From positions 947,001 through 1,011,000 of the forward strand of contig JAAVLQ010000002.1 of the NCBI GenBank assembly GCA_012103075.1: a stretch of 64,000 bases of DNA, written 5' to 3'. Origin of the DNA: Brucella cytisi (GTDB lineage: Bacteria; Pseudomonadota; Alphaproteobacteria; Rhizobiales; Rhizobiaceae). The position numbers and the translations under genes were made by a program. Positions 52,242 to 61,549 of this stretch are shown one piece after another; position 1 is the first letter of the stretch, and each line of letters starts with the position of its first letter. The notes beneath the pieces were generated by a model, which ran no database searches, was not told the DNA's origin, and saw nothing but the letters and a program-made list of their open reading frames with translations.

Positions 52242-52589
52242 ATGCCATTTTCGAGAGATTACTACTTCGGGCGTTTCAAGCCCATTGAGTTGGAGGAGCT
52301 GCAAGCGGCTTATGTCAAGTCGTGTGAAGCGATGGCTCGTTGTCCAATCACTTCTCCCCAAAAAGACGAAATGGCGCGCGAAATCATCCAGATTTATGAA
52401 TGCGGCGTCATGGATGCCGAGAAGATCGCCGAACTCATGGTGCAGATCGAAGCGGTCAAACCACGTCCGTTGAGCGAACAGATGCTCGACCGTGGACGAC
52501 GATCCAGCCCAAGATTGCCTGAGCAAAATTACTTCATGAAAAACACCCGGATGCAAATCGCATCCGGGTGTTTGTTTGTTCAGCGCTGA
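52242..52589 (+). CDS. Small hypothetical protein, paralogue of the 51802 gene (3' end uncertain)
   Basis: Start chosen at MPFSRDYYFGRFKPIELEEL (ATG 52242) because it aligns with the start of the preceding gene; the frame runs upstream without similarity. Shared parts are LQAAYVKSCEAMARC, MAREIIQIYECG and AEKIAELMVQIEAVK. After about residue 85 the two differ. In the present frame the gene reads straight through a strong terminator (52541-52573), which is unlikely to be coding, so a frame error probably hides a stop at 52519-52521. No function is known to me. Confidence 0.65.
   Translation: MPFSRDYYFGRFKPIELEELQAAYVKSCEAMARCPITSPQKDEMAREIIQIYECGVMDAEKIAELMVQIEAVKPRPLSEQMLDRGRRSSPRLPEQNYFMKNTRMQIASGCLFVQR
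52541..52573. terminator. Bidirectional terminator, perfect 14-bp stem
   Basis: AAACACCCGGATGC (52541-52554) pairs with GCATCCGGGTGTTT (52560-52573), loop AAATC, with a T-rich tail on the plus strand. It separates the small hypothetical gene from the convergent OmpA-family gene, whose stop lies seven bases away. Confidence 0.9.
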
Positions 52590-54805
52590 GCCACCGGGCG
52601 GACAAGCGGAGTCACGCGGCGGATCGTGACACGACGATTTTCCTGTTCGGCTGCCTGCGTGCGAATTTTCAGGAAGCGTTCGCCATAGCCTTGCGTGACA
52701 AGGTTTTCTGGTGGAATTTCATAGACTTCCGTCAAAAGGCTTGCAACTGATTCAGCACGTTTATCGGACAGGACGAGATTTGAACGGTCCGATCCAACCG
52801 CATCCGTATGCCCTTCAATGAAGAAGGTTTCGCCCGGATCCTTTGCCAGTACCTTCTGCATGGCGGTTGCAACCTTGCGCAGCGTCTTCGCCTGCGAAAG
52901 CGAAACCTCGGCGCTACCCGTCGCGAAGTGGATTGTATCCAGATCGATACGACGCACCTTGTCGCGCAGGCGGGCTGAATGACGAACCTCGTCGATCGTA
53001 TAGACACGCTCCACACGCTCTACCGGAGGCATGGCAAGGAAGTCATAGAAATCGCGATCCGGATCGTCTGCGACGTCGATGATGTAATCTCTTACCGGAA
53101 TGGTCAGACGCATCGGCGGCAGTTCGTAACCAACATCGATAATCGAAGCGCGCGGATTGTCGTCATATTCCGGCGCATAGATCATCAGATATTCATTGCC
53201 GTCCCGGTCGATACGGGAACGCTGAAGAATATCGCCGTAGCGATCATAGACTGTGACGATCTGGTTGCCACCCGGGCGGACAATGGTTTCACGGGTGCGC
53301 CCGCGCGGCAGTTCATCGTAATAGGTTTCCTCGGCATCACGGCGCAACCTTGGGCGATCATCGCCGCGAACGAAGATACGGTCGCCCACGTCCAGAATGA
53401 CACGATTATCCACCTCCTCGATCACTTTGACGTTGGTGACATTGTTGGTCACGTTATTGACCGTCGTATTATTGATGACCGTATTGTTCACCACCGTGTT
53501 GTTGATGATATTGGTGGTTTCCGGCACTGCAAAACCGGCGCTTCCTTGATACGGGTGCCCTCTTCCTTGAGATTGGCTTCGATCTTCTGCGGCAGCGCTG
53601 CCTTCACTTCCTCTGGGAATCGCAACCTGTGCCGCCGCATCATTTGCGGGCGGTGGTGCACTTTCCTCAACGGAACGTTGCTGTTCGCGCTGCTTGCGAC
53701 GCTCTTCACGCGACTGGCTTCCGCCGGAATTGTCGGCGTCCTTGTCGCTGTCGAGAATGGCAGCGCCATTTTCGACTGGCAAGACAACCGTATCGTCCGT
53801 CTTCGCAGGGTCTTTCGCAATCTCCTGATTTTCCTCGGTCGAACGCTGATCGACTATCTCTGGTGCTGGCTCCGAAGACGGTTTTGCTGGTCTTCGGTTG
53901 ATTGCGGCTGTTCAACCGGCTGTGCAGGCTGAGCCTCATTCTGTGGCTCTTCCGTTGCTTTCGGTTCTTGCGGTGGAGCTTCTTCGGGATGCTCAACAAC
54001 GGATTCTTCCGCTGGTTCTTTCTGCGGAGGCGTGACCGGAGATGCGTCTGCCGGTTGTTCGGCTGGCTTTTCCGGTTCCTGCACCGGTGCTTCCTTGGCA
54101 GGTTGCTCAGCCTGCTTGGCCGGTTCTTTCGCCGTCGGCTGCTCAGGTTTCGCTTCCGGTTCCTGTGCGGGCTCTTCCTTCATCGGCTTTTCAGCGGGAG
54201 CGGTCTGTTCCTGCGGCTGATTGGCCTTGCGAGCAGCCTCTTCATCAGCCTTCTTCTGTTCTTCAGCGCGACGGTGAGCTTCCCCTTCAGCGGCCTTCTG
54301 CTGCTGTTCGCTCTGACGCTGTGCCTCTTCGTCAGCCTTTTTCTGTTCGGCAGCCTGCCCGCCTGCTCTTCGGCCTGTTTCTGCGCTTCGCGCTCTGCTG
54401 CCTTCTGTTGTTCCTCGGCTTGCTTCTGTGCTTCGCGCTCGGCGGCTTTTTGCTGCTCTTCAGCTGGCGTTGCGCCTCTGCCTCCGCAGCGCGCTTCTGT
54501 TCTTCCGCTTGACGCTGGGCTTCCTCTTGAGCAGCCTTCTGCTGCTCTTCGGCCTGACGACGGTTTTCTTCCTCGGCAGCGCGCTGTTGTTCCTCAGCCC
54601 GACGCGTTTCTTCTTCCGCTGCCTTTTGCTGTTCTTCAGCCTCGCGCTGTTGCTGCTGCAGCTGCTCGTCGGATGGCTGGTCTCCATTCTCCTGTGCCAG
54701 CAGGATTGGAGCCGTCAATGAATCCGCCAATACGGGTTGCGCTAGAATGGAGGCCGACAGAACCGGCACGGCAACAGTGGCAAGAAGCTTCGAACGAATA
54801 GACAT
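52580..54805 (-). CDS. OmpA-family protein with long Glu/Gln/Pro-rich region (several frameshifts)
   Basis: Envelope protein of about 740 residues. Signal peptide MSIRSKLLATVAVPVLSASILAQPVLA, then a charged Q/E/A/R coiled-coil-like stretch (54730-54250, EEQQKAAEE-type repeats), a Pro/Glu/Ala stretch (54183-53860, AEQPAKEAPVQEPEKP), an Asn-rich repeat (53415-53521, NNTVVNNTVINNT), a middle domain, and a C-terminal OmpA peptidoglycan-binding domain: IHFATGSAEVSLSQAKTL, EGHTDAVGSDRSNLVLSDKRAESV, GYGERFLKIRTQAAEQENRRVTI. About four or five frame breaks fall in the repetitive part, where exact repeat number is unsure. It probably anchors to the cell wall with an extended region reaching across the periplasm. 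Confidence 0.85.
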
Positions 54806-54978
54806 AAATCCTTCTCCTTCTGGAAGGCAGAATTGATATGCGTCTCACCCACAGAATCGCGGGCAAAGACGCCGTAGAACCGCCAGCGATATCCATCGAA
54901 TTGGGACAAATTCCGGCAACTTCACAAATCCGTTATCGTAATCCACATGAACGCAGCCTGAACCCAAGCGTTCCAAAA

Positions 54979-56447
54979 CTACGAGATTTGCCGCATTCTT
55001 TTGGCCAGAAGCTCGATGCCTTCCGCAATCCGATTAATCGGAATGGAAGAATAAGCGATGCGAAAATAGCGGCATGGCCTGTCATCGCTCCAGAAGAAAG
55101 GGGACCCCGACTCGATCAGCACGCCATCCTCGCGCAGATCACGCGCGAGTTTGTCGGCATCCATGCCCTCCGGTCCTTCGATCCAGAATGCCGTACCGCC
55201 AAAGGCCGATTTACCAGCGATTTTCAATCCTTCGCGATTAAGGGCCTCGATCATGACAATATGGCGCTTGTGATATTCAATCCGCATACGATGAATAACC
55301 GCATCGTAGTGACCAAGAGCCAGAAAATAGGCCGCTGTTCGCTGCAAATGTCCGGGCGGATGACGAAGCATGAGCGCGCGTAGCGCCCTCGCCTCACGGA
55401 TGACAGGTGCCGGAGCAACCAAGCAGCCAAGCCGAAGCCCCGGAAACAGCGACTTTGAAAAACTGCCCACATAGAGAACGCGGCCATACTGGTCGAGCGA
55501 CTTTAACGCCGGCGTCGGGGGCTGCAAAAGCTCATCTCGAATTCGTAATCATCCTCGACAATGACGAAATCGCGCTCGGCTGCAGCCTCCAGAAGTGCTA
55601 TACGCCGCGCGCGTGGCATAGTGGCGGCCGTGGGTGACTGGTGGCTCGGCGTGACGAAGACCGCGTCGATCTCATCTGGTAGTAACTCGGGTGGTAAGCC
55701 GCCTTCATCAACGTCAAGCGCCGTTACATTGGCCCCAGTCAGATGGAGTGTGGCACTAATATCGGGATGTCCGGGATTTTCGCACACGACATGCGAGCGC
55801 CGTGTCAAAAGCAGATGACTGATGATCCAAAGCGCGTTCTGCGCGCCAACGGTAACAAGTATCTCGTCTGGCTCCGCGTGTATTCCGCGGCTAGGCAGCG
55901 TGCGCGAACGGATATAATTGACAAGTTCCACATCATCGGCAGCGGCAAAATCACCCGCCATAAGGATAAAGTCTTCTCTGGCCAGCGCGCGCCGTGCGCA
56001 ATCGCGCCATGCGGCGAGATCAAACAAGGTCTGATCCATCTGGCCATAGAGAAAGGGGTAGCGATACTTCCGCCAATCCAGAGGCTTGCGAATGGTCTTG
56101 GCAATGTTGAAGCCGAGACGCAACTTGGATGACCAATCGACGGCGGTGTCAGGTGCTTGCAAAAAATCCTTGTCTGGACGGCTGATAGGCGGCGCTGCAG
56201 CCACGTGATAGGCACTGCGGGAATGCACTTCCAGATAACCTTGGGACACAAGCTCCTGATAGGCCAGCGTTACCGTGAGGCGCGAGACTTTCAGATAATC
56301 CGCCAACCGCCGAGTGGAGGGCATGCGGGCACCGGGCAAAACCGCGCCGGAAAGAATGGCTGATACCGTTGTTTCCCGGATTTGCGACTGCAATCCGGTA
56401 TTTCTGCTGCCATCTATGAAGAAGATCGTCGGCGAGACGGCATCCAA
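54979..56447 (-). CDS. tauR: MocR-type regulator TauR of taurine catabolism (one frameshift)
   Basis: GntR winged helix fused to an aminotransferase-like domain. N-terminus FIDGSRNTGLQSQIRETTVSAILSG...RMPSTRRLADYLKVSRLTVTLAYQELVSQGYLE (about residues 10-75). The fold-type I domain has VIVEDDYEFEMSF and the PLP lysine in GSFSKSLFPGLRLG. A break near 55522 joins EMSF to LQPPTPALKSLDQYGRVLYVGSFSK. Joined length is about 488. It is divergent from tauA and next to the whole taurine pathway, which identifies it as TauR, an activator that needs taurine and PLP in related bacteria. Confidence 0.88.
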
Positions 56448-56619
56448 AACGCTGCTCCATTAGTGAATCTGCGATTACACCCAAGTTCGCGTCAGTTTTT
56501 CCGCTTCGTGCTCTACTTAGCAATAGCGTTTCTTCTTTCTGTTTCTCCTCGTGGAATAATTTCGACGGTAAAGTGAGCACGAACCCCAATTTCCGGGTAG
56601 CACCATCTTGCTCGCTAAA

Positions 56620-56651
56620 CTGGACTTATTGACTATTCCAACTGGATATAA
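56620..56651 (+). promoter_or_regulatory. Candidate TauR boxes, two direct repeats
   Basis: CTGGACTTAT (56620-56629) and CTGGATATAA (56642-56651) are direct repeats 22 bases apart, two turns of DNA. They lie in the tauR-tauA intergenic region, about 110 bases before tauA. They resemble the CTGGAC-type direct repeats that I recall for TauR of Rhodobacter. Confidence 0.7.
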
Positions 56652-56760
56652 GGCAAATTTCATGAGATGGCTATCGTTTGTAACTGGAACTGCAGATTGG
56701 CGAAAAACGTCAACAGTCGTGACCAAGTCAGGCATGGTTCTTAAATGGAAGGGGAACTCC

Positions 56761-57787
56761 ATGAACTATTTCAAAAGCATAAACCGGGTGGTGTTATTTT
56801 CGGCCGTAGCAGCGCTTTCCACGTCTGCGGCCTATGCCGAAACCACGGTCGTGGTCGGTTATCAGCAGATCGTCGGGCCGTTTCTGACCGCAATCGCTAA
56901 CGGAAAATTCGATGCGGCAGCCAAGGAAGCCGGATACAAGATTGACTGGCGCCAGTTCGCATCGGGTGGCGATATTTCGACGGCACTTGCTTCCGGCAAC
57001 GTACCGATCGGCGTTATCGGTTCAACGGGCATCGCAGCAGCCGCCACACGCGGTGTTGACCTTCAACTCTTCTGGATTCTCGATAATATCGGCAAATCGG
57101 AAGCACTGGTAGCGCGCGAAGGTTCGGGCATAGAGAAGCCGGAAGACCTCAAGGGCAAGAAGGTCGGCGTGCCTTTTGTCTCGACCTCGCATTTCCATCT
57201 CCTTGTCGGCATGAGCGACATCTGGAAGATCAATCCGCGCGACGCGGAAATACTCAACATGACACCGCCGCAGATCGTTGCCGCCCCAGCAGCGCGGCGA
57301 TATCGACGCGGCCTATGTCTGGCCCCCTGCTCTTTCCGAAATCCTCAAGACCGGCAAGGAAATTGCCAATTCCGAAGAAATCGGCGCGAAAAGCGTCCCG
57401 ACTTTCGACGGCCTTGTGGTGGATAAGAGCTTCGCCAGCGAAAACCCCAAATTCATGACCGCCTTCATCACGGTGCTGAAGGATGCCTATGCCGACTACA
57501 AGGCCAATGGCGGCCAGTGGACGGCAGACTCCGAACAGGTCAAAGGCATGGTCAAGCTGATCGGTGGCAATGCCGCTGACATACCGGGCTCACTCGCGCT
57601 GTTGTCCTTCCCCACCGTGGAAGAACAAGCCTCCCCGACATGGCTCGGTGGTGGCAAGGACAGCGGAGCGCTCAAATCCGTCACCCAGAGTGCAAAATTT
57701 CTTGTCGACCAAAAACAGCTAGACCAAGCTCTGGATGACTATAGCGGCAACGTAAATGGCAGTTTTGCCGAAGCCGCAGCGAAGTAA
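56761..57787 (+). CDS. tauA: Taurine ABC transporter substrate-binding protein (one frameshift)
   Basis: Periplasmic taurine-binding protein. ATG at 56761 with GGAAGGGG in front. Signal peptide MNYFKSINRVVLFSAVAALSTSAAYA, then ETTVVVGYQQIVGPFLTAIANGKFD. The sulfonate cleft regions FASGGDISTALASGNVPIGVIGSTG and DIDAAYVWPPALSEILKTGK match TauA. A break near 57287 lies between TPPQIVAA and QRGDIDAAYVW. Joined length is about 341. Followed by a stem-loop, then tauB. Confidence 0.93.
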
Positions 57788-57816
57788 TTACGTAAAGTAA
57801 TTCAAGCGCCTCCGCC

Positions 57817-57842
57817 AGCGGCATGCCTTCGGGCAAGCCGCT
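57817..57842 (+). terminator. TTCG-loop stem-loop between tauA and tauB
   Basis: AGCGGCATGCC (57817-57827) pairs with GGCAAGCCGCT (57832-57842) with one A/A mismatch and a TTCG tetraloop. No T run follows. It probably protects the tauA 3' end or reduces read-through, favouring binding protein over permease. Confidence 0.65.
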
Positions 57843-57923
57843 GAACCGAGACGGTTCCTGCAATGTTGTGTGTGCCTTCTGGCTTTTGCCGGAACCGCTT
57901 CTTCGTTCCCGAAAGGTGACGTA

Positions 57924-58738
57924 ATGGAAACCTTGAACGTATCGAATGTCAGTCTGACCTATCCCGGTCTTTATGTGGAAGAAGCCGTGATTGCGCTGAA
58001 GGGCGTTAATTTGCGGATCGACAGCGGGGATTTCGTGGTGGCGCTTGGTGCGTCCGGCTGCGGCAAGACCACGCTTCTCAATCTGATGGCGGGGTTCATG
58101 ATCCCGTCATCCGGCGAAATCACGTTGGGCGGAAGGCAAGTGCGTGGTCCCGGCGCCGACCGGGGTGTCGTGTTCCAGAAACATGCTCTGCTTCCCTGGC
58201 TCAATGTCGTTGACAACACCGAATTTGGCCTGAAGCTTCAAGGTGTACCGAAGGCAGAACGCCGGGCGCGTGCCACAAAAATCTGGCGCTGGTCGGCCTG
58301 CAGGATTTCCACAATCACAAGATTTACCAGCTTTCCGGCGGTATGCAGCAGCGTGTCGGCATTGCCCGCGCACTGACCTGCGACCCGGCGATGCTGCTTA
58401 TGGACGGAGCCCATGGCAGCGCTTGATGCCCTCACCCGCGAAACGATCCGGGGAATTGCTTTTGCGGGTATGGCAAAATGACCAACAAAATGTTCTTCTT
58501 CATCACTCACAGCGTCGAAGAGGCCTTGTTCCTCGGTTCGCGGCTGATCGTCATGTCGCCGCGCCCCGGACGGATCACCCATACCTATGATCTGGATTTC
58601 AACCGACGCTTTCTGGAATGCGGTGACGCGCGCGCCGTCAAGTCCAGTCCCGACTTCATCAAGATGCGTGAGACAATTCTGGGGATTATCTATGGCGATG
58701 AACGTGCATCAGGAAACCCGGAACTGGTCCATGCTTGA
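57924..58738 (+). CDS. tauB: Taurine ABC transporter ATP-binding protein (several frameshifts)
   Basis: ATPase of the taurine importer. ATG at 57924 ([15 protein letters not shown]) with AAAGGTGA upstream. Walker [11 protein letters not shown]-loop [12 protein letters not shown], signature [16 protein letters not shown], Walker [15 protein letters not shown] once an extra G near 58410 is removed, switch [10 protein letters not shown]. Other breaks: A5 should be A6 at 58277-58281, an extra G near 58452, and one near 58475. The gene ends NPELVHA. Joined length is about 270. Confidence 0.92.
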
Positions 58739-59561
58739 GTTCGTAACTCGGGCAAGACCAGTCAAACCCGGTAAAATCTATGGCGCCCCCGGCGACGGCA
58801 ATAATAGCGGCTTCATCAGCCTTGTAACTGCACTGATTTTGCTGGGGCTCTGGTTTCTCGTGACGGGAATGGGCTGGGTCAAGCCGCTGTTTCTCCCCTC
58901 ACCGTTCGCTGTCTATGGCAAGTTCATGGTTGCCATGACCGACGGCGTCGCAAACTCCACTCTGGCCGAACATACGCTCGCCAGCCTTGGACGTGTATTG
59001 GGTGCCTTCGCGATTGCCTGCATCACGGCAATTCCCATCGGCATCATGATGGGCATGAGCAGCTTCGTTCGTGGCGTGTTGGACCCGATTATCGAGTTTT
59101 ACCGACCACTGCCGCCGCTTGCCTACCTGCCGCTGATCATCATCTGGCTTGGTATTGGCGAGTTCCCGAAGGTGTTCCTCATCTTTCTCGCGATCTTTGC
59201 GCCAATGGCGATCGCAGCGAGAGCTGGCGTGCGCTCGGTCTCAACCGAACAGATCCATGCCGCCTATGCGATGGGCGCATCCCGGACGCAGGTAATAACG
59301 CAGGTCATCATGAAAGCGGCCATGCCGGAAATCTTCACCGGCATGCGCATCGGGATCGGTGTGGGCTGGACGACGCTGGTAGCGGCGGAAATGGTGGCGG
59401 CACATCGCGGTCTCGGCTTCATGGTACTCAATGCAGCGCAGTTTTTGGCCAGCGACACCGTCATCATGGGCATCATCGTCATCGGTGTGTTCGCTTTCGC
59501 CTTCGACCTTTTGATCCGTTACATGGAAAAGGTCCTCATCCCGTGGAAGGGTAAAGTCTGA
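58692..59561 (+). CDS. tauC: Taurine ABC transporter permease
   Basis: Intact, 289 residues from the ATG at 58692 ([15 protein letters not shown]), which overlaps the tauB end by 47 bases; GGGGA lies just upstream. An ATG two codons later is also possible. Six membrane helices, among them [21 protein letters not shown] and [19 protein letters not shown]. The coupling loop is [38 protein letters not shown]. Forms the membrane channel for taurine with TauAB. Confidence 0.93.
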   Translation: MAMNVHQETRNWSMLEFVTRARPVKPGKIYGAPGDGNNSGFISLVTALILLGLWFLVTGMGWVKPLFLPSPFAVYGKFMVAMTDGVANSTLAEHTLASLGRVLGAFAIACITAIPIGIMMGMSSFVRGVLDPIIEFYRPLPPLAYLPLIIIWLGIGEFPKVFLIFLAIFAPMAIAARAGVRSVSTEQIHAAYAMGASRTQVITQVIMKAAMPEIFTGMRIGIGVGWTTLVAAEMVAAHRGLGFMVLNAAQFLASDTVIMGIIVIGVFAFAFDLLIRYMEKVLIPWKGKV

Positions 59562-59694
59562 TGGCGCTGCAACCGCTTTAACCTGCCCGACCGAAATCCA
59601 ATTCGCAATATCAATCGCGCGGCAACTCTGCCGCGCCACAGGAAAACTTTGCCCGAAATCAGTGCAGATTTCAGACGTATCAAGGAGCATTCGA

Positions 59695-60083
59695 ATGTCC
59701 GCCGGACAACTCACAGAGAAGCATTTTTCCGACCTCTTCGACGCCTTCAACCGGCACGACATCGACGCGATCATGGCCTTCTTTGCCGACGATTGCGTGT
59801 TTTACACCATCGGTGGTGAGGAAGTTTACGGCACCCGCCTCGAAGGCAAGGATGCGATTGCCAAGGCTTTTTCGGCGTCTGGGCTGCGATGCCCGACGTG
59901 AAATGGGACGGACACAGACATTTCGTGAGCGGCGACCGTGCCGTGTCCGAATGGACCTTTCGCGGAACGGATGCCAACGGCGCACGCGTCGAGGCAGAAG
60001 GCTGCGATCTCTTCACACAGCGCGACGGCAAGATCGTCCGCAAACAGGCATTCCGCAAGAACCGGCCTTTGCTGAAGGCGTAA
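59695..60083 (+). CDS. tauX: NTF2/SnoaL-like small protein, candidate taurine dehydrogenase small subunit TauX (one frameshift)
   Basis: A cone-shaped NTF2-like fold of about 129 residues, starting MSAGQLTEKHFSDLFDAFNRHDIDAIMAFFADDCVFY with AAGGAG in front, then SEWTFRGTDANGARVEAEGCDLFTQRDGKIVRKQAF. A break near 59882 joins GKDAIAKAFSA to MPDVKWDGH. It is placed directly before the flavoprotein TauY and after tauABC, the position of the small subunit of taurine dehydrogenase. Sequence alone shows only the fold; the TauX identity rests on context. Confidence 0.72.
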
Positions 60084-60122
60084 GCCGCAACATCGCCAGT
60101 CGGTGTTTTGGAGGACCGACAT

Positions 60123-61527
60123 ATGGATACCCACACTCTCAACAGTTTCTCGGCCACCCAGCCATTCGACCCCGCTTATGATCCGGTGGTTTCGAAGACG
60201 CCGGGACAAGGCCGCGACTATGCCCCGACTTACTGGATAGGCACTGCCGGACCGGCGCCGGAAGACGATGGCCCTATTCGCGGAGACGTCGATGCCGATG
60301 TCGTTATCGTCGGCTCAGGCTATACCGGTCTTTCGGCGGCAATCCATCTCGCTCGGGATCATGGCGTCAAGGCCGTGGTGCTGGAAGCAAATGGCGTCGC
60401 CCGGGGCTGCAGCACCCGCAATGGCGGTCAGGCGCAGATTTCAGCCGGCCGGCTCAAGCGTTCACAATGGATCGAGCGCTGGGGTGTGGACGTCGCCCGG
60501 AAATTGCATAAGGAAATTGCCGAGGGTTTTGATCTCTTTCGTTCACTCATTGCCGAACCGGAAATTGATTGTGATCCGCAGGATGGCGGTCATCTCTACA
60601 TCGCCCATCGCGACAAGGTCATTCCTTCGCTGGAGAAAGAATCCCGCCTGCTGAACGACGTATTCGGCTATCGGACGCGCATGGTCGGTCGCGACGAGAT
60701 TCACCGCGATTTCATCCGGGATCAAGAAGCTCGCGGAGCTATGTATGAGCCAGACGGCATTGGCATTCACGCCGCGAAACTTGCCTTCGGCTATCTCCGG
60801 CTTGCACGCAAGCTGGGCGCAAAGGTGCACACCGCAAGCCCGGTTCTCAGCTGCCGCAAGAACGGCAATGTATTCCATCTCAACACGCCGAACGGTACGG
60901 TCACGGCGCGACAGGTTTGCTTCGCGACAGCGGGATACACCTCGCCCGGCCTCCATCCTCTCACCCGTTACCGGCTGATGCCGGTGCTGTCGAACTCTGT
61001 CGTGACACGACCGCTGACACCCGATGAAATTGAAGCATGCGGCCCCAAGACCGGTATTCCGCTAACCGACACGCGCACGCTTCGTCACTATTATCGTTTT
61101 CTGCCTGACGGGCGGATGCAGATCGGTAGCCGCAGCGCGATTACCGGGGCTGATGCACCGAACCCTAAACATTACGATCTGCTGCTTTCGGGCCTTTACC
61201 GGAAGTTCCCGGCTCTGAAAGGCATCAAGGTCGATTATTCCCGGTGGGGGTGGGTCGATGTCAGTCATGACATGATGCCCCGCATCTATCGTCCTGATCC
61301 GACGCAGGAAATCTACTATGCCATGGGCTACGGCGGCAACGGCGTGATGTATTCAGCGCAGGCCGGACGCCGGGTTGCCCAACTGATGACGGGTCGGGGA
61401 CAGGAACTCGACCTGCCGATCTTCACCTCCGAATTGCCGAGTTACGGCATGCTGACGCCATTCAGGCGCATAGGCCAGCGCGCAATGTATCACTCACTGG
61501 TATGCGCTGAAAGACGAAGTTCTCTGA
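60123..61527 (+). CDS. tauY: FAD-dependent taurine dehydrogenase large subunit (TauY-like)
   Basis: DAO-type flavoprotein expected to oxidise taurine to sulfoacetaldehyde and ammonia, with electrons to cytochrome c. It has DADVVIVGSGYTGLSAAIHLARDHG (FAD fold), GVARGCSTRNGGQAQISAGRL and the closing YYAMGYGGNGVMYSAQAGRRVAQLM. ATG at 60123 follows GGAGG. At 61490-61500 the sequence has CACTCACTGG; removing one TCAC copy changes the end to RAMYHWYALKDEVL and a stop at 61525-61527, the usual end of this family. As it stands the frame runs to 61553 and overlaps xsc. About 468 residues. Without biochemical data another amine substrate is possible. Confidence 0.85.
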
Positions 61528-61549
61528 ATTCCAAGGAAAGGTACGCGCC

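Noticed and set aside
53902..54801. Plus-strand open frame rich in Leu/Phe/Cys/Arg
   Set aside because: It is the antisense reading of the Glu/Gln-rich repeats of the OmpA-family gene. The composition is a mirror of the GAA/CAG-rich codons.
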